DNA from: VXNE01 sp965206615
Lineage (GTDB): Bacteria > Pseudomonadota > Gammaproteobacteria > Pseudomonadales > Azotimanducaceae
Assembly: GCA_965206615.1 (NCBI GenBank)
Contig: CBDBKI010000005.1
Span: 3,906,001 to 3,970,000 of the forward strand
Direction: 5' to 3'
Length of the DNA stretch: 64,000 bases
The notes beneath the pieces were generated by a model. That model did no database searches, was not told the origin of the DNA, and saw nothing but the letters and a program-made list of their open reading frames with translations. This document shows positions 18,390-28,226 of this stretch, piece after piece; the first letter of the stretch is position 1, and each line of letters begins with the position of its first letter. Position numbers and translations under genes: made by a program.

Positions 18390-19430
18390 ATGAAAGCACA
18401 TATTCCGCACAAGTTCAACATATTACATGGCTACATATTCCTGCTCGACCGGCGCAAGCTGCAAGCTGTTTTCTCGTTCGACCACCTCGATCCCTTGGCC
18501 GACTGGTGTGAAGACGTTCGCGGCTTCTTCCCCCACGCGGGCGAAATGGACGAGCCCGGGCGCTGGCGGAACGCGGGCAATGCCGAACTTGGCCAATGGC
18601 TTTCGGCCGTTCGCGAATCGCTGCTGGAAGGCGCCGCCATCGACCTCCTGTGCGCCCCCGACTGCGTCCGCTGGATGCGCCTTAGAGGCGATGCCTCTGA
18701 CCACGCTACGCGCCTCACCGCCGCCCGATGTCCCAATCGCGCGCAGTCCCAGACCGCCCTCGTCATCGGCGACAGCAGATCGGAGGACAGTCGGCATCGC
18801 GTCGCCAGGAGCGTGCCCGGACTCGTCGCCGTCGAGCCGGTTGACCTAAGATCCGTAACCTCCTTCGCACTCCGCCTCGAGCGCGCCGCCGGCCGCGAAC
18901 TCTCCGCCACACTCGCCTTTGCCGGCGCGATCATGACCAACGTCAGTCCTAAAGACGTTCTCAAGCGCGTCCGGATATTGGAGGCAGGACGTGCGCGAAA
19001 GCCCCCAGACGAGGTCGAGCAGGCCGCCCTCCGTCTCTGCGACACGCCGACCGCGGAAGCCGCCGCTAACCTCCTTGACGCCTGTTCCCGCCGTCCGGGA
19101 AGTCGGGTTTTTCGCCCCGAAGCGTTCCGGGTAGCGCTCCGTGCGCTGCGCATGTGCCGACCTGGACCCGACGGCGTATCCCCCGCCGAGGCCGCGATCA
19201 AGGTCCGCGAGGAACGTCGCGCGGTCGGCCGGCGCCTGCCCAACCGCGGCATCGGCAGCACCCTCCTCCTCAAGGGCTTGGAAGCCGACCACGTCGTGAT
19301 CCTCGACGTCGCCACCCTCGACGCCAACAACCTCTACGTCGCGCTCACCCGCGGATCCAGGACCGCTACCATCTGCTCGCCCTCCGCCAAGATCGTTCCC
19401 GCCGTGCGCCACCGTAAGCGCTCCCAGTGA
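18390..19430 (+). pseudogene. C-terminal part of a UvrD-like superfamily 1 helicase (left copy)
   Basis: The frame reads the helicase from about 18450 (FDHLDPLADWCEDVRGFFPHAG, GQWLSAVRESLLEG) to motif V/VI segments (LLKGLEADHVVILDV and NNLYVALTRGSRTATI). The Walker A and motif II part is missing, cut at the IS1634 side. The first ~20 residues are likely not helicase. A nearly identical copy lies inverted at 63251-64000. Alone it cannot hydrolyse ATP. Helicases of this type occur in defence and mobile loci, but no partner nuclease is present here. Confidence 0.65.
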
Positions 19431-19778
19431 CAAACTCAGACCGGCAACCTCTCTGCCATCCGCTCAACCAGCCTCGATTACTCCCACAACGCGATCCACC
19501 GTCACCCACCTCCCGGCCCCGGGCATCCACCGCGCCCCGATCCGCTAGTGTGATTCGCCGCCCTGCTGCTTCTCCAGCGGACTCGGCACATACAGCCCTT
19601 CCCTCCGAGCAGCTCGCATCAAGACCACCGATTTCTCCCGCGCACCCCCCAAACCCCTGCGGTAGGCCAGCCCATGGGCCACCTGCGCGACGTCGTGTAC
19701 GATCACCGGCGGCGCGTGGCAGATACCTGCAGGATCAAGCTCCGCACCGTTGCCTCCTCCCAGCCGCCATCAACCCCT
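18681..19778. repeat. Left arm of a long inverted duplication (matches 62903-64000)
   Basis: Both copies keep the same 1098-bp spacing from the CTTAGAGGCGATGCC end to the CCGCCATCAACCCC end, with scattered substitutions only. The right copy runs off the window, so the true repeat may be longer. The two arms bracket about 43 kb. Confidence 0.9.
19545..19706 (-). CDS. Small unrecognised ORF conserved in both duplication arms (left)
   Basis: I translated 53 residues from a GTG at 19704-19706: VIVHDVAQVAHGLAYRRG, then REKSVVLM and GLYVPSPLEKQQGG. Composition and the charged C-terminus look coding. It is convergent with the helicase fragment. The frame is open a little further upstream to a stop near the arm end, so it may be the tail of a larger lost gene. 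The right copy differs by a few residues. Function unknown. Confidence 0.35.
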   Translation of the reverse strand: MIVHDVAQVAHGLAYRRGLGGAREKSVVLMRAARREGLYVPSPLEKQQGGESH

Positions 19779-20021
19779 ATCCCACCCCCGCAGCACTCGC
19801 AAGCCCACATGCCGTCCTTCTTCCGTAGGCCTGGACGACCACGACGGCCCGTTGGTGGACGCGGTGGATCGCGGGGCTCCATCTTGATGGCGACACGGAT
19901 AGGTCGGCCTTTATCAAGTGCGGGCCTTTCTCCCGGGCTCACTCAGCGTTCGGCAACGCTCCACCCGGCACTCCCCTACTTGCCCCCGGCCGTCCCCTCT
20001 AGCACACTGCCGAGTCCGACA

Positions 20022-20555
20022 ATGCCGAACCACCACACGGAGAACGCGATCTTGCCGCCGCCACGCCGCCGGGTAATCCACCGGCGCAAGTCAGACAACG
20101 AGAAACGGCGTCTCCTGAGAGAACCGAGCGACGACCTCGTGCGCGACATGCTGGACACCGCGTGGTACCGGGGGAGCTCGAAGCACAAGCTCCATCCGCA
20201 CCCATACGATCTCCCGCCGTTCAACGGGCACAGGGGCGACGCCACGCTCTGCGACGACGCCGACTTCGACCCCGACCGGATGGCCGAGATCCCCGCGCTT
20301 ATCAGGCGCGGCATCCGCGCCGGCCTCATCGGACACACAGGGCGCATCGTCTGGACCGTGTCCGACGACGGCTGGATCTTCGAGGCCCGAGAGACGAACC
20401 GGGATACCACCGAGTTCCACGGCTATCCGATTCTTCCCACGGAGGCTATCGCCCGGGCCGTGTTTAACCGGTTTTCCGACTGGGCCGGCGAGCACGGCAC
20501 GCCAGAGGATCGCTCCGCCAGCGACTCTTGCCAGCTCCGATACGGGTTTCGGTAG
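20022..20555 (+). CDS. Unrecognised protein, first gene of a three-gene cassette
   Basis: 177 residues from ATG 20022. A basic N-terminus (PPPRRRVIHRRKS) is followed by a compact domain with HRGDATLCDDADFDPDRM, IRRGIRAGLIG, VWTVSDDGWIFEARETN and EFHGYPILP. The WTVSDDGWIFEAR..N...EFHGYPIL pattern resembles small toxin- or phage-associated proteins, but I cannot name the family. Its stop TAG overlaps the next gene's GTG (TAGTG at 20553-20557), which implies translational coupling. The frame extends upstream to 19674, but that part is low-complexity and reaches into the duplication. Confidence 0.55.
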   Translation: MPNHHTENAILPPPRRRVIHRRKSDNEKRRLLREPSDDLVRDMLDTAWYRGSSKHKLHPHPYDLPPFNGHRGDATLCDDADFDPDRMAEIPALIRRGIRAGLIGHTGRIVWTVSDDGWIFEARETNRDTTEFHGYPILPTEAIARAVFNRFSDWAGEHGTPEDRSASDSCQLRYGFR

Positions 20556-21850
20556 TGGCCGACTTCCAGATCCTCATAGAGGCGCCCGCCACGCACGACC
20601 CATCCGGACCGGGCAGACTCTCCATCCGGCTCCGCGAGTTCTACCTCACCCGCCTGATCCGGCGGGGAAGCAATGAGCCCGACGACTGTCTGGAGGCGCC
20701 GCCCGTCCCGCTCGCATTCTGGTTCGTCGACAACTGGTGGCGCATCCGTTACGAACCTCCTCCCCTCCACGACCCCCACGCCGAATGGCGCCTTGCCCAC
20801 CACCTGTCGTCCGTCGGGGCCGGATACCATTGGCCGAACGTCTCAATCTGGGGCGAGGGCTCGCGGTTCGGTGTCGCCGTACACGCCGACGCCACCAATC
20901 TCCAGCCTTCCCTGAAGTTCGTCGCGCCCCCTCGCCTAGACTACGTCCCCTCCTCCACAGTCGAAGAGGCCATCGACCAATTTCTCCGCGACGTCCTGAA
21001 ACACGTCGGCGCCGACTGCGACGGCCTCGACGCCGAGTACCGCCAGCTGTGTTCCGAGCGCACCGATCCCGAGGTCGCCGCTTGGCGCACGCTCGAGGCC
21101 ATGCTCGGCTTCGATCCCGACGACGCCCCAGAGGGACTGGTCGGTGGCCTCGAGGCCCTGATGGACCGCTACGGCGCCGAACCGCTCCAGGAGGCGGCGC
21201 TCGCCCATCAGGGCGAGCACGCGACCGTCGTGCTCGACGGCTGCATCGAGGCCGCCGAGTCCTCGAACGTCCTCGTGCAGGCTCCCTTCGCGGCTGACGA
21301 GTTCCAGATAGACCGGTCATCGCTGCAGCCGCCCTGGCTGCTCGCCGTCAACGCCGCCGACCGCGTGCGCCATTGGCTCGGCGTCCCGGCGGGTCCCCTG
21401 CGCAACACCCGCCTCAGCGAGATTGTCGGCATCAACGTGGATCACCTGAAAACCAAGCGGCGGTCGAGCTTCAACATTCCCTACGCCCTCCGGCTGCGCA
21501 ACGACACCAGCCGTGGCAGCAAACTCGCCCTGCGGTCGGCCTGGTCGCACTCTCGGCGGTTCGAACTCAGCAGGAGCCTCGGCGACATCATCTGGTCGGG
21601 CGACGACGCCCTCGGCCCGTTGTCCGCCGCCAAATCCGAGCGCCAGAAGTTCCAACGGGCCTTCGCGCAGGCGTTCCTCTGCCCGTTCCCCGACCTTCAG
21701 GCGTACATCGACACCGACGAACCGGGCGAGGACGACATCCACGCCGCCGCCCGCCACTTCCACGTTTCCGAACGCCTGATCCAGGCCACTCTCTACAACA
21801 ACCACGTCATCGACCAAGCATCGTTCGAGCAGATGGTGGACGCCGCTTAG
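20555..21850 (+). CDS. Protein with ImmA/IrrE-like C-terminus lacking HExxH
   Basis: 431 residues from the GTG at 20555 that overlaps the preceding stop; a TTG at 20528 is also in frame. The N-terminal half is unrecognised (FWFVDNWWRIRYE, WGEGSRFGVAVHADA). The C-terminal part resembles the end of ImmA/IrrE-type peptidase domains: HSRRFELSRSLGDIIW, then ERQKFQRAFAQAFLCPF, then DDIHAAARHFHVSERLIQATLYNN. The position where HExxH is expected reads RRFELSRSLGD, so metal binding is not supported. Role may be regulatory or part of a toxin-antitoxin or defence pair with the preceding gene. Confidence 0.6.
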   Translation: MADFQILIEAPATHDPSGPGRLSIRLREFYLTRLIRRGSNEPDDCLEAPPVPLAFWFVDNWWRIRYEPPPLHDPHAEWRLAHHLSSVGAGYHWPNVSIWGEGSRFGVAVHADATNLQPSLKFVAPPRLDYVPSSTVEEAIDQFLRDVLKHVGADCDGLDAEYRQLCSERTDPEVAAWRTLEAMLGFDPDDAPEGLVGGLEALMDRYGAEPLQEAALAHQGEHATVVLDGCIEAAESSNVLVQAPFAADEFQIDRSSLQPPWLLAVNAADRVRHWLGVPAGPLRNTRLSEIVGINVDHLKTKRRSSFNIPYALRLRNDTSRGSKLALRSAWSHSRRFELSRSLGDIIWSGDDALGPLSAAKSERQKFQRAFAQAFLCPFPDLQAYIDTDEPGEDDIHAAARHFHVSERLIQATLYNNHVIDQASFEQMVDAA

Positions 21851-21884
21851 GCCACTCCCTCCAACACTTGTGTCAGCCAGGAAT

Positions 21885-22076
21885 ATGAAAAAAGATCACC
21901 CGGAAGAGTCCCTGTCCGGGCTTGCCAGTTTGATTTCCCAGGGAAAGAGCATTGCCAACCCTACTCGGGTGATGATCGCCCTTCCGACGGAAAGCGGGAC
22001 ATACCACTTCTCGTTCACCTTGGAACAAGCGCGGGATCTGGCGACCAAGCTGGCAGCCCTTCGGCATCCGCGGTAG
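21885..22076 (+). CDS. Small protein, third gene of the cassette
   Basis: 63 residues from ATG 21885, 34 bp after the preceding stop and on the same strand. It reads ...ANPTRVMIALPTESGTYHFSFTLEQARDLATKLAAL: a beta-hairpin followed by a helix, the shape of many small antitoxin or regulatory proteins. Family not recognised. The next 350 bp (22077-22426) show no gene I can support. Confidence 0.45.
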   Translation: MKKDHPEESLSGLASLISQGKSIANPTRVMIALPTESGTYHFSFTLEQARDLATKLAALRHPR

Positions 22077-22426
22077 CGTATCTCACACTCCCAGCAGTTC
22101 CTTGACGCATCGCCGCAGAACCCGCCGCGTTAGCCACCGGGATTCCGTTCTCCATTACTGTCACACGTAGCGAGGCTGCGGGGGCCGCTCCAGGCAGTAC
22201 ACTTGATGGTGAACCGGCACCGTCCGGTCCGTGGAGAAGCGCGGCGTCCTCGGGGCGAATCAGGCATGAGCCCTGCTGCGTTCCCTCCCCACTCGCTAGC
22301 TTGGCTCGGGTGATCCTTGATTTCGTCGGTGCGCCTACAGGCCCCGTCCGGCTTTCGCTCGTTGGACAAGCTGGTCGAACGATCTGTCAAGCACATCCCG
22401 ACAGGATCGAACAACCAGCGGGACGT

Positions 22427-23880
22427 ATGAACGCGTACGTGCCGATGCTGCAAAGCGGCGCGGGCACGGCGTACTTCTTTCGCAAGATTCGCGGCAACCC
22501 GGTACCGTCGTCGGCGTTGATGGCGCCCATGACGCGGCGCTTCGTCAGCGCTCTGGAGCGCTACGCACAGCGCGAGGGCGTCGATCTGATCCGTTTCGAA
22601 CGCGGCGAGCGCAAGGATGCGCGCACGCAGGCGTATCTGCGGCACTGGCACGGCGGCGAAGGCGTGCTGTACATCGGCAAGGCACAGGAGCGGGCGCGCG
22701 TGGTACGCACCGAACGACGCCACGATCCGGTGGGCGGCGCCAGCTATCCGTGGTTGGTGTCGAGCACGGCGATGGTCAACCACTACTACGTGTACCTGAC
22801 AGGATGCGGACTTCGGCCCGCTGTTCATCAAGTTCTGCTCGTACTTTCCCTACAACGCCAAGCTGTGTCTGAACGGCCACGAGTTCGTCAAGCGACAGTT
22901 GGCCAAGCGCGGCATCGGCTTCGAGGCGCTGGACAACGGTATCCTGCGCTACGACGACCCCGCCGCCATGCGGGCCATTGCGCGCGAGGTGACGGCGCAG
23001 CGCATCGACGCCGTGCTGCGCAAGTGGCTGGCGCGGCTGCCGCATCCGTTCAGCGTCGACGACCGCGCCGCCGGCATCCGCTACGACATCTCCGTACTGC
23101 AAGCGGAGTTCGCCCTGACCCAGGTGTTCGACCGGCCCGTGCAGGGGCGGGTGTTCTTTGAGGAGGTGATGCGCGAGAACCTCGACCTGGGCCGTCCCGA
23201 CCATGTGCAGTTGATCTTCGACAGGCACGTCACCAGGCGCACCCCCACGCGGTATCGAACCCGCGTCATAACCGACGGGGTCATCCCGTCGCTGCACGTG
23301 GACTACAAGCACTCGCGCATCAGAAGCAGGCGCGTCGCAAGCGACGCGACCACGAGGAAGGACGCGCCTTGCGTACCGAGACCGTGATCAACGACCACCT
23401 GTCCGAAGGACAGGCAATGACCTTCCAGATCGGCAGACGGCTGTGCAACCTCGATGATCTACAGAAGATCGGCTTCGCCGCCAACCGACGCCTGCTCGGC
23501 GTCCAACGCATCAGCCACCGCTGCCAACTGGGTACCGAAGTCTTCAACGGGCTACACCGACCCGCCGTGGTGGATGATCGACGCGTTTCCACCCTGCGTT
23601 TCGGCGACCCCCGCGTACAGGCGTTGCTGGCCACCCTGCTGGCCTTCCGCCTGCTGCCGGTGGGCTTCGCCAGTCGCCAACTGCGTGAATACGCCGCACC
23701 GCTACTCGGCCTGTCCCTCGACGCCTACGGCCCAGCGCGCGCCACCTACGACCTGCGACGCCTGCGCCTGCGCGGCTTGATCGAGCGCATCCCCCGTTCG
23801 CACCGCTACCGCGTCACCGAGCACGGTCTGCGTATCGCCCTGTGCTACCACCGCGTGCAGCGTCGCGCGCTGTGTCCAGC
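22427..23880 (+). pseudogene. Frameshifted conserved hypothetical gene of mobile regions
   Basis: Three frames join into one ~480-residue protein: AYVPMLQSGAGTAYFFRKIRGN to NHYYVYLT, then ADFGPLFIKFCSYFPYNAK to DYKHSRI, then HEEGRALRTET to CYHRVQRRAL. I recall this as a widespread uncharacterised protein whose C-terminus is winged-helix-like (YDLRRLRLRGLIERIPRSHRYRVTEHG). An extra base near 22802 and a 2-base change near 23324 break the frame. The end runs into the next gene without its own recognisable stop, so a deletion joined the two. Confidence 0.6.
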
Positions 23881-26133
23881 GCTGTCCGCGGCAACGTCGA
23901 TACCCTCGCATCCGTCTACCACGCAGTCACGGCCGAGGGTGTCGAAGAACGCCCGATCTCGCTGACGACGAATCCCCTGTATGACTTCCTGGGCACAGGC
24001 GACTTCGATGACGACGGCAAGGACGAGATCCTGATCCGCCGCAACCGGGACTTCGGCCTGTGGCTGTACTACGACATCGAGGGGCGCCGGGCCACCCTGC
24101 GGCGCAATCTGGGCGTCGGCCAGAACCTCGATTTCGAGTTTGCGGGCATCGGCGACTTCAACGGCGACGGGCGCGACGACATCCTGCTGCGCCATCGCGA
24201 CGTCCAGAGCTGGGTCTACTACGAAATGCACCCCACCGCGCCCGGCATCCATCGCCGGCCCGGGATCACGCGCAACCCCGAGTTCGGCCTGCAGGCCATC
24301 GCCGACCTGAACGGCGACGGGACCGACGACGTCATGCTGCGCAACGTCCGCACCCGGGAATGGATCTACTACGCCATGACCGGCCCGCGGGCGCGCCTGC
24401 TCCGGGGCCTCGGCATGACCCGCAACCCGCGCTGGACGATCCAGGGGATCGGCGACTTCGATGGCGATGGGCGCGCTACGCCGCTCATCCGGCTCTCGCC
24501 TACCGGTGGATGGGCGCTCTACGACATACAGGGCGCCGAGTCGGAAGTGGTCCACTTCCCCGGTATGTCCCGGGAACAGACGTGGGCCGCGGTCGGCACG
24601 CTGCCGGCCTTCCATGAGGGCAATCCGGCGGCGTTCTCGAGGATCGAGTTTCTGCAGGGCCCGCCGGTGTTTCGGAAGGACTTCCGGACCGGGGACACCA
24701 TCGGTCCGATCAACGGATCGCGGGCAGAGTCGGGCGCGGCGCTTGAGCCCTGGAAGTGGGGCGACGCCTTCTTTCAAGGCCCAGGCGTTGACGTGTGGTT
24801 CGAGGAAAACCATGGGTTCGTCACGAGTGTCTGGCAGCGACGCATGGTTGTGGCTGTCGAGGCGACGCATCCTTTCCGCGGCCCGTCTCCAACGTTGGCG
24901 GTCGAGCTGGTGCCTGTGGAGGGGGCCAAAAAAGTGCTCAATGTACTGCTCGACGTCACCGAACCCGACGAACGCGGCGGCTACCGGACCGAGATCGTGT
25001 TCGACCTGCCCGCAGAGGACAACCTGCCGGGCGGATTCCTGACGATCAGCATGGGCACGGAAGGTGCCGTGAGCGAAGAGCGGCTGCCGCTGTTCGGCGA
25101 GACGGTCGAGCAGGTGTCTGTGACGTGGGTCCCGGTGTCCACCGAGAACTTCGACGCGCCGAATCTCGACGATCCCTACTACATGGACCAACTTGTGCGC
25201 CTGCTGCCATTGGGGCGCTACCAAACCCGGGTGGGGGACGTGCTTGCATACGAACTCACTGGCGAGGAGGACGGAGGGCAGGAGATCGATCATTGGCACC
25301 TGTTCACGCAGGTCGAACTGCATGGGCTTGCCAACAGATGTGGCAACGGCGATGTCTTTTTCGGGGTCTACCCCTATTTGGCGATGCGGGATGCGGGGAT
25401 AAGGCTCCCCGCCATTGGTCTCGGCTGGGGACCGACCGCCATCGCACCTGACGGATACGATTACCTCGGGTTCGAGCACGAGGCCACAGTTTACGCGCAC
25501 GAGTTTGGGCACGTGCTCGAGTTGGAGCATGCGCCTTGCAACACGGAGGGCGCTGTCTTGATCGATGCCGACTACCCGTACGCGGACGGCGCGTTGGGTC
25601 CGGCGCGCCAGTGGCTTTGGTCCGCCACATCCTTCGTTGATCGTGACAGCGGGCGCGCGGACTTCATGGGGTACTGTCAGCCGGAGGCTGTCAGCGACTA
25701 CACCTACCAGCGCCCGTTGATGTACCTGCAGGGGCCGCACTACGCGGAGTGGGCCGCAGACGCGGAAGCCTGCTGGGCGGACGACGCCGCGGGACAACCG
25801 CTGACGCGCAGTCTGGCGGTACTTGGCAGCGTCGACGCCAACGGTGTTGTCTCCATCATCGGCATGACCGAGAGCACGATGCCTCCGCTCCCTGCTGGAG
25901 TTGGGGGCGGGGGTGGTGAGACTTGGCGCTTGACCGTACTAGACGCCGGTGGCGCCATCCTGCACGACCAGCCGCTGACGCTGGAGCCAGTCCCGGTGCA
26001 TGCCGGTGACAAGGACCGCGGCCGCCTGTGGCAAGCGCGCGTTCCCTTCGCCGAGGACGCCAACGCAACCCTGGTAGTTCGCGACGAGCGTGGTGGCGTG
26101 CGTGTCCAACGCCCGGCACGCGTCGTCCGATAG
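23842..26133 (+). CDS. FG-GAP repeat protein with a metzincin-type zinc protease domain
   Basis: The ORF opens at 23842, but the first ~20 residues overlap the end of the previous relic; homologous sequence begins near residue 17. No signal peptide is visible, so the 5' end is probably lost. About residues 45-240 contain FG-GAP/VCBS-like blades (GDFDDDGKDEILIRR, GDFNGDGRDDILLR, DLNGDGTDDVMLR). Near residue 552 AHEFGHVLELEHAP gives HExxHxxxxxH, and FMGYC about 55 residues later fits a Met-turn. A beta-rich C-terminus follows. Likely a secreted protease in its intact form. The nearest MEROPS family is undetermined. Confidence 0.7.
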   Translation: MLPPRAASRAVSSAVRGNVDTLASVYHAVTAEGVEERPISLTTNPLYDFLGTGDFDDDGKDEILIRRNRDFGLWLYYDIEGRRATLRRNLGVGQNLDFEFAGIGDFNGDGRDDILLRHRDVQSWVYYEMHPTAPGIHRRPGITRNPEFGLQAIADLNGDGTDDVMLRNVRTREWIYYAMTGPRARLLRGLGMTRNPRWTIQGIGDFDGDGRATPLIRLSPTGGWALYDIQGAESEVVHFPGMSREQTWAAVGTLPAFHEGNPAAFSRIEFLQGPPVFRKDFRTGDTIGPINGSRAESGAALEPWKWGDAFFQGPGVDVWFEENHGFVTSVWQRRMVVAVEATHPFRGPSPTLAVELVPVEGAKKVLNVLLDVTEPDERGGYRTEIVFDLPAEDNLPGGFLTISMGTEGAVSEERLPLFGETVEQVSVTWVPVSTENFDAPNLDDPYYMDQLVRLLPLGRYQTRVGDVLAYELTGEEDGGQEIDHWHLFTQVELHGLANRCGNGDVFFGVYPYLAMRDAGIRLPAIGLGWGPTAIAPDGYDYLGFEHEATVYAHEFGHVLELEHAPCNTEGAVLIDADYPYADGALGPARQWLWSATSFVDRDSGRADFMGYCQPEAVSDYTYQRPLMYLQGPHYAEWAADAEACWADDAAGQPLTRSLAVLGSVDANGVVSIIGMTESTMPPLPAGVGGGGGETWRLTVLDAGGAILHDQPLTLEPVPVHAGDKDRGRLWQARVPFAEDANATLVVRDERGGVRVQRPARVVR

Positions 26134-26203
26134 TCCAGTGCTGTCCGGCCCGCCCCTTTTTTGGAATTATATATTTGCGTTAAAGGCCGGCCGCTGTTGT
26201 CCA

Positions 26204-26519
26204 TCACCCCGCCCCCACCGGAAAGAACAACGGTTCCAATGCGCGGCGGCTGAGCATCCACGTCTTGACCTCCGCGCCGTCCACGAGCCACCGGCTCCGG
26301 CTCGCCTTCTCATGCCGTTCCGCGGTCACGGTGAACGCCGACCCCGCCACGTCGATGCTGGCCCGCGCCTGGGTCCGGTGCACCTTGATGGCGTTTTTGC
26401 GAGCGCCCTTTCGGATTCTTGGACTTGCCGCCTTCCTTCGAGGGGCGGTAGTCGAGTACACGTCGCGTGAACGCGTCGAGTTGCGGGTGGGGCGACCGGG
26501 GCTTGCGTTCCTTCGTCAT
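26204..26519 (-). pseudogene. Passenger ORF coupled to the IS1595 transposase
   Basis: ATG at 26517-26519 overlaps the transposase TGA (26516-26518). The first part reads MTKERKPRSPHPQLDAFTRR; after a frameshift near 26395 it continues KNAIKVHRTQARASIDVAG to LSRRALEPLFF. About 105 residues if repaired. The ATGA overlap and coding look of both halves suggest a real passenger gene. Function unknown. Confidence 0.45.
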
Positions 26520-27434
26520 GCGGTCAACTGTTCGTAGGTGGTGCGTTTTCCGACCGTCATCCTGGCGAACGAGGCCAGCCGGTCAAGGGTGTGGATACTG
26601 ACGTTGCCCTCGTTGAGCCTGAACGTCGCCTCGTTGACGTAGCGGTGCAGGTGCTTCACCGACGCCTTGTGCCACGTTCCGTAGAGGCCGCGCTTGAGGA
26701 CCGCCCACATGGACTCGACGCTGTTGACGTGGATGTCGTTCGCGCCGACGTACTCGCCCGCGCCGTGCTTGACGTGGCGGCGGATGTAGGCGGGGAGGTC
26801 GTCGTATCCCGAGTGCTCCGGTGTGGAGTTCGCTACCGGTGCTTGGCGATCTCGCGGTGCAGCGTGGCTTTGGACGTGCCTTCGATGAGCATGGCGATGG
26901 ACCTACCGCCGCGCTCGCGCAACCCGAGGACGGCTTGCTTGCCGACCGTGCCGCGCCCCATGTTGAGTTTCTTGTGCGGGTGCTTGTTGCCTTCCTTGCC
27001 GCCGACGCGTCTCGTCGGCTTCCACGATGCCCGCCGCTTGGCCGGATCACCGCCGCATGCCTCGCGCAGCCGCCGAGCATGAACCATGCGGTTTTCTGTG
27101 TGACACCTATCTCTTTGGAAAGCTGAAGGCTGGAAACACCCTTGCGCGCCGTCACGACGATGTACATGGCGTAGAGCCACTTGTTGAGGGGAACGTGCGA
27201 CCGACCGAACACCGTCCCGGTGCGCACGGTGAACTCCTCCTTGCAGTCGCCGCAGCGGTAGTAGCCGGTCCGCTTGCCCGTGCGTGCGATCTTCTGCGTG
27301 CCTCCGCAACACGGACAGGCGATGTCGCGGTTGCCCGGCCCCCAGCGCATCTCCTCGAAGTAGAGCCGTCCCGAGTCGGCGTCGGGGTACATGCGGAACA
27401 GTTCGTAGGTGCTGACGGTTACGTGGTCGTCCAT
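26516..27434 (-). pseudogene. IS1595-family transposase with two frameshifts
   Basis: The start (DDHVTVSTYELFRMYPDADS) leads to a zinc ribbon (CPCCGG and CGDC) and GVTQKTAWFML. A second frame carries VGGKEGNKHPHKKL and GKQAVLGLRERGGR. A third carries the C-terminus with VNSVESMWAVLKRG and YVNEATFRLN. Breaks lie near 27080 and 26840. These segments together match the ISXO2-like DDE domain order. Confidence 0.7.
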
Positions 27435-27736
27435 TGCATCCAAGCCGTTGATTCAATGGGGGAAGTATAGCATTTCTTTGGGAGTCAAATATATAATTCC
27501 CCTTTTTTGGGCGGGCCGGGCTTTGCACCGTCGACCGCATCGCTAACAACGCGGCAGGTGCTGGATACCTGCGTCGTGGGGTGCTGCAGGCTGCTGCACT
27601 CCACATACCCGCCGGACAGCTCCCGATGCCAGGGTGGTGCTGGCCTGCGATCTCGAGTGCCCGCTGGTGAGCGACCCCTGTGGCGGGTGGACCGGGAGGC
27701 CGTCGACGTCACGCCGGTGGACGCGGGGGAGAGCCC

Positions 27737-27961
27737 ATGAGCAATCTGGACGTGCTCTCGGCGATGAACGACGCGCGGGAGTCCGGAGACTTGGCCGAGT
27801 ACTACCGCTTGTTGCCTGACCTCCAGATCCCGGCCGCATTCCTGATGGCGATAAAGAACACCCCCGACATGGGGGCGGCGCTCATCCGCCTGCACCTGGA
27901 CACGAGCCTGGCCGACGCGCGATACGGCGCCGGCTGGCTGGATCGCGAGGGGTGGGAGTGA
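27737..27961 (+). CDS. Small hypothetical protein
   Basis: 74 residues from ATG 27737 with a good purine-rich site (GGGGGAGA) upstream. It reads MSNLDVLSAMNDARESGDLA, then YYRLLPDLQIPAAFLMAIKN and ALIRLHLDTSLADARYGAGW. Acidic and helical; no family recognised. It lies between the IS1595 end and a dispersed repeat. Confidence 0.5.
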   Translation: MSNLDVLSAMNDARESGDLAEYYRLLPDLQIPAAFLMAIKNTPDMGAALIRLHLDTSLADARYGAGWLDREGWE

Positions 27962-27963
27962 CC

Positions 27964-28150
27964 CCGCTTCGGAATGCCCCCAAAAACGTCCTGAGCGCGC
28001 GCCGGCCGCCGGCCGCGCACGTCCGTGCCCGGCACCCGGGAAAGGCTCCTGCGTCGCTCCCAGGCGGTCCCCTCGTCCGGATCCGGATCGGCCAGTCGCC
28101 GGGCGGGGTGATTTCGGGCGGTTTTGGCCCCCGATCGGGGAAGATCGCGG
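27964..28150. repeat. Dispersed ~190-bp imperfect repeat, copy 1
   Basis: Matches 32621-32810 in the same orientation: CCGCTTCGGAA start, CGGTCC..CGTCCGGATCCGG centre, and TTTCGGGCGGTTTT followed by GATCGGGGA at the end. Neither copy has a consistent reading frame, so it looks like a non-coding mobile or spacer repeat. Copy 1 is directly followed by an IS256 scrap. Confidence 0.7.
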
Positions 28151-28226
28151 CGGGTGTGGGACGAGGAGTATCGGGAGTGGTGCCGGCGCGATCTTGCCGA
28201 CGACTGGGTGTACGTCTGGGCGGTGG
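28151..28226 (+). pseudogene. IS256 transposase scrap
   Basis: VWDEEYREWCRRDLADDWVYVWA matches the IS256 transposase encoded at 45127-46377 (residues about 155-178 there) in sequence and length. Only this ~75-bp piece remains. Confidence 0.75.

Larger units (their letters stand above)
26145..27519. mobile_element. Decayed IS1595-type element
   Basis: Terminal inverted repeats are visible: CCGGCCCGCCC followed by a T6 run and AATTATATATTTG at the left, mirrored at 27487-27519. Between them lie a frameshifted IS1595 (ISXO2-like) transposase and a coupled small ORF. I could not identify a target-site duplication. Confidence 0.7.

Noticed and set aside
16550..18450. Exact IS1634 boundaries
   Set aside because: I could not find matching terminal repeats or a target duplication by eye, so only the transposase gene is annotated.
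19427..19828. 133-codon plus frame after the helicase fragment
   Set aside because: Pro/Ser/Arg-rich and low in coding character; the opposite strand holds the more protein-like small ORF. Its partner at 62805-63254 is likewise rejected.
22130..22831. 233-codon minus frame over the decayed conserved gene
   Set aside because: The plus strand carries conserved protein segments in three frames; the minus frame has none.
23845..25797. 650-codon minus frame opposite the FG-GAP protease
   Set aside because: Shadow of the real plus-strand gene, whose FG-GAP and HExxH motifs are unambiguous.
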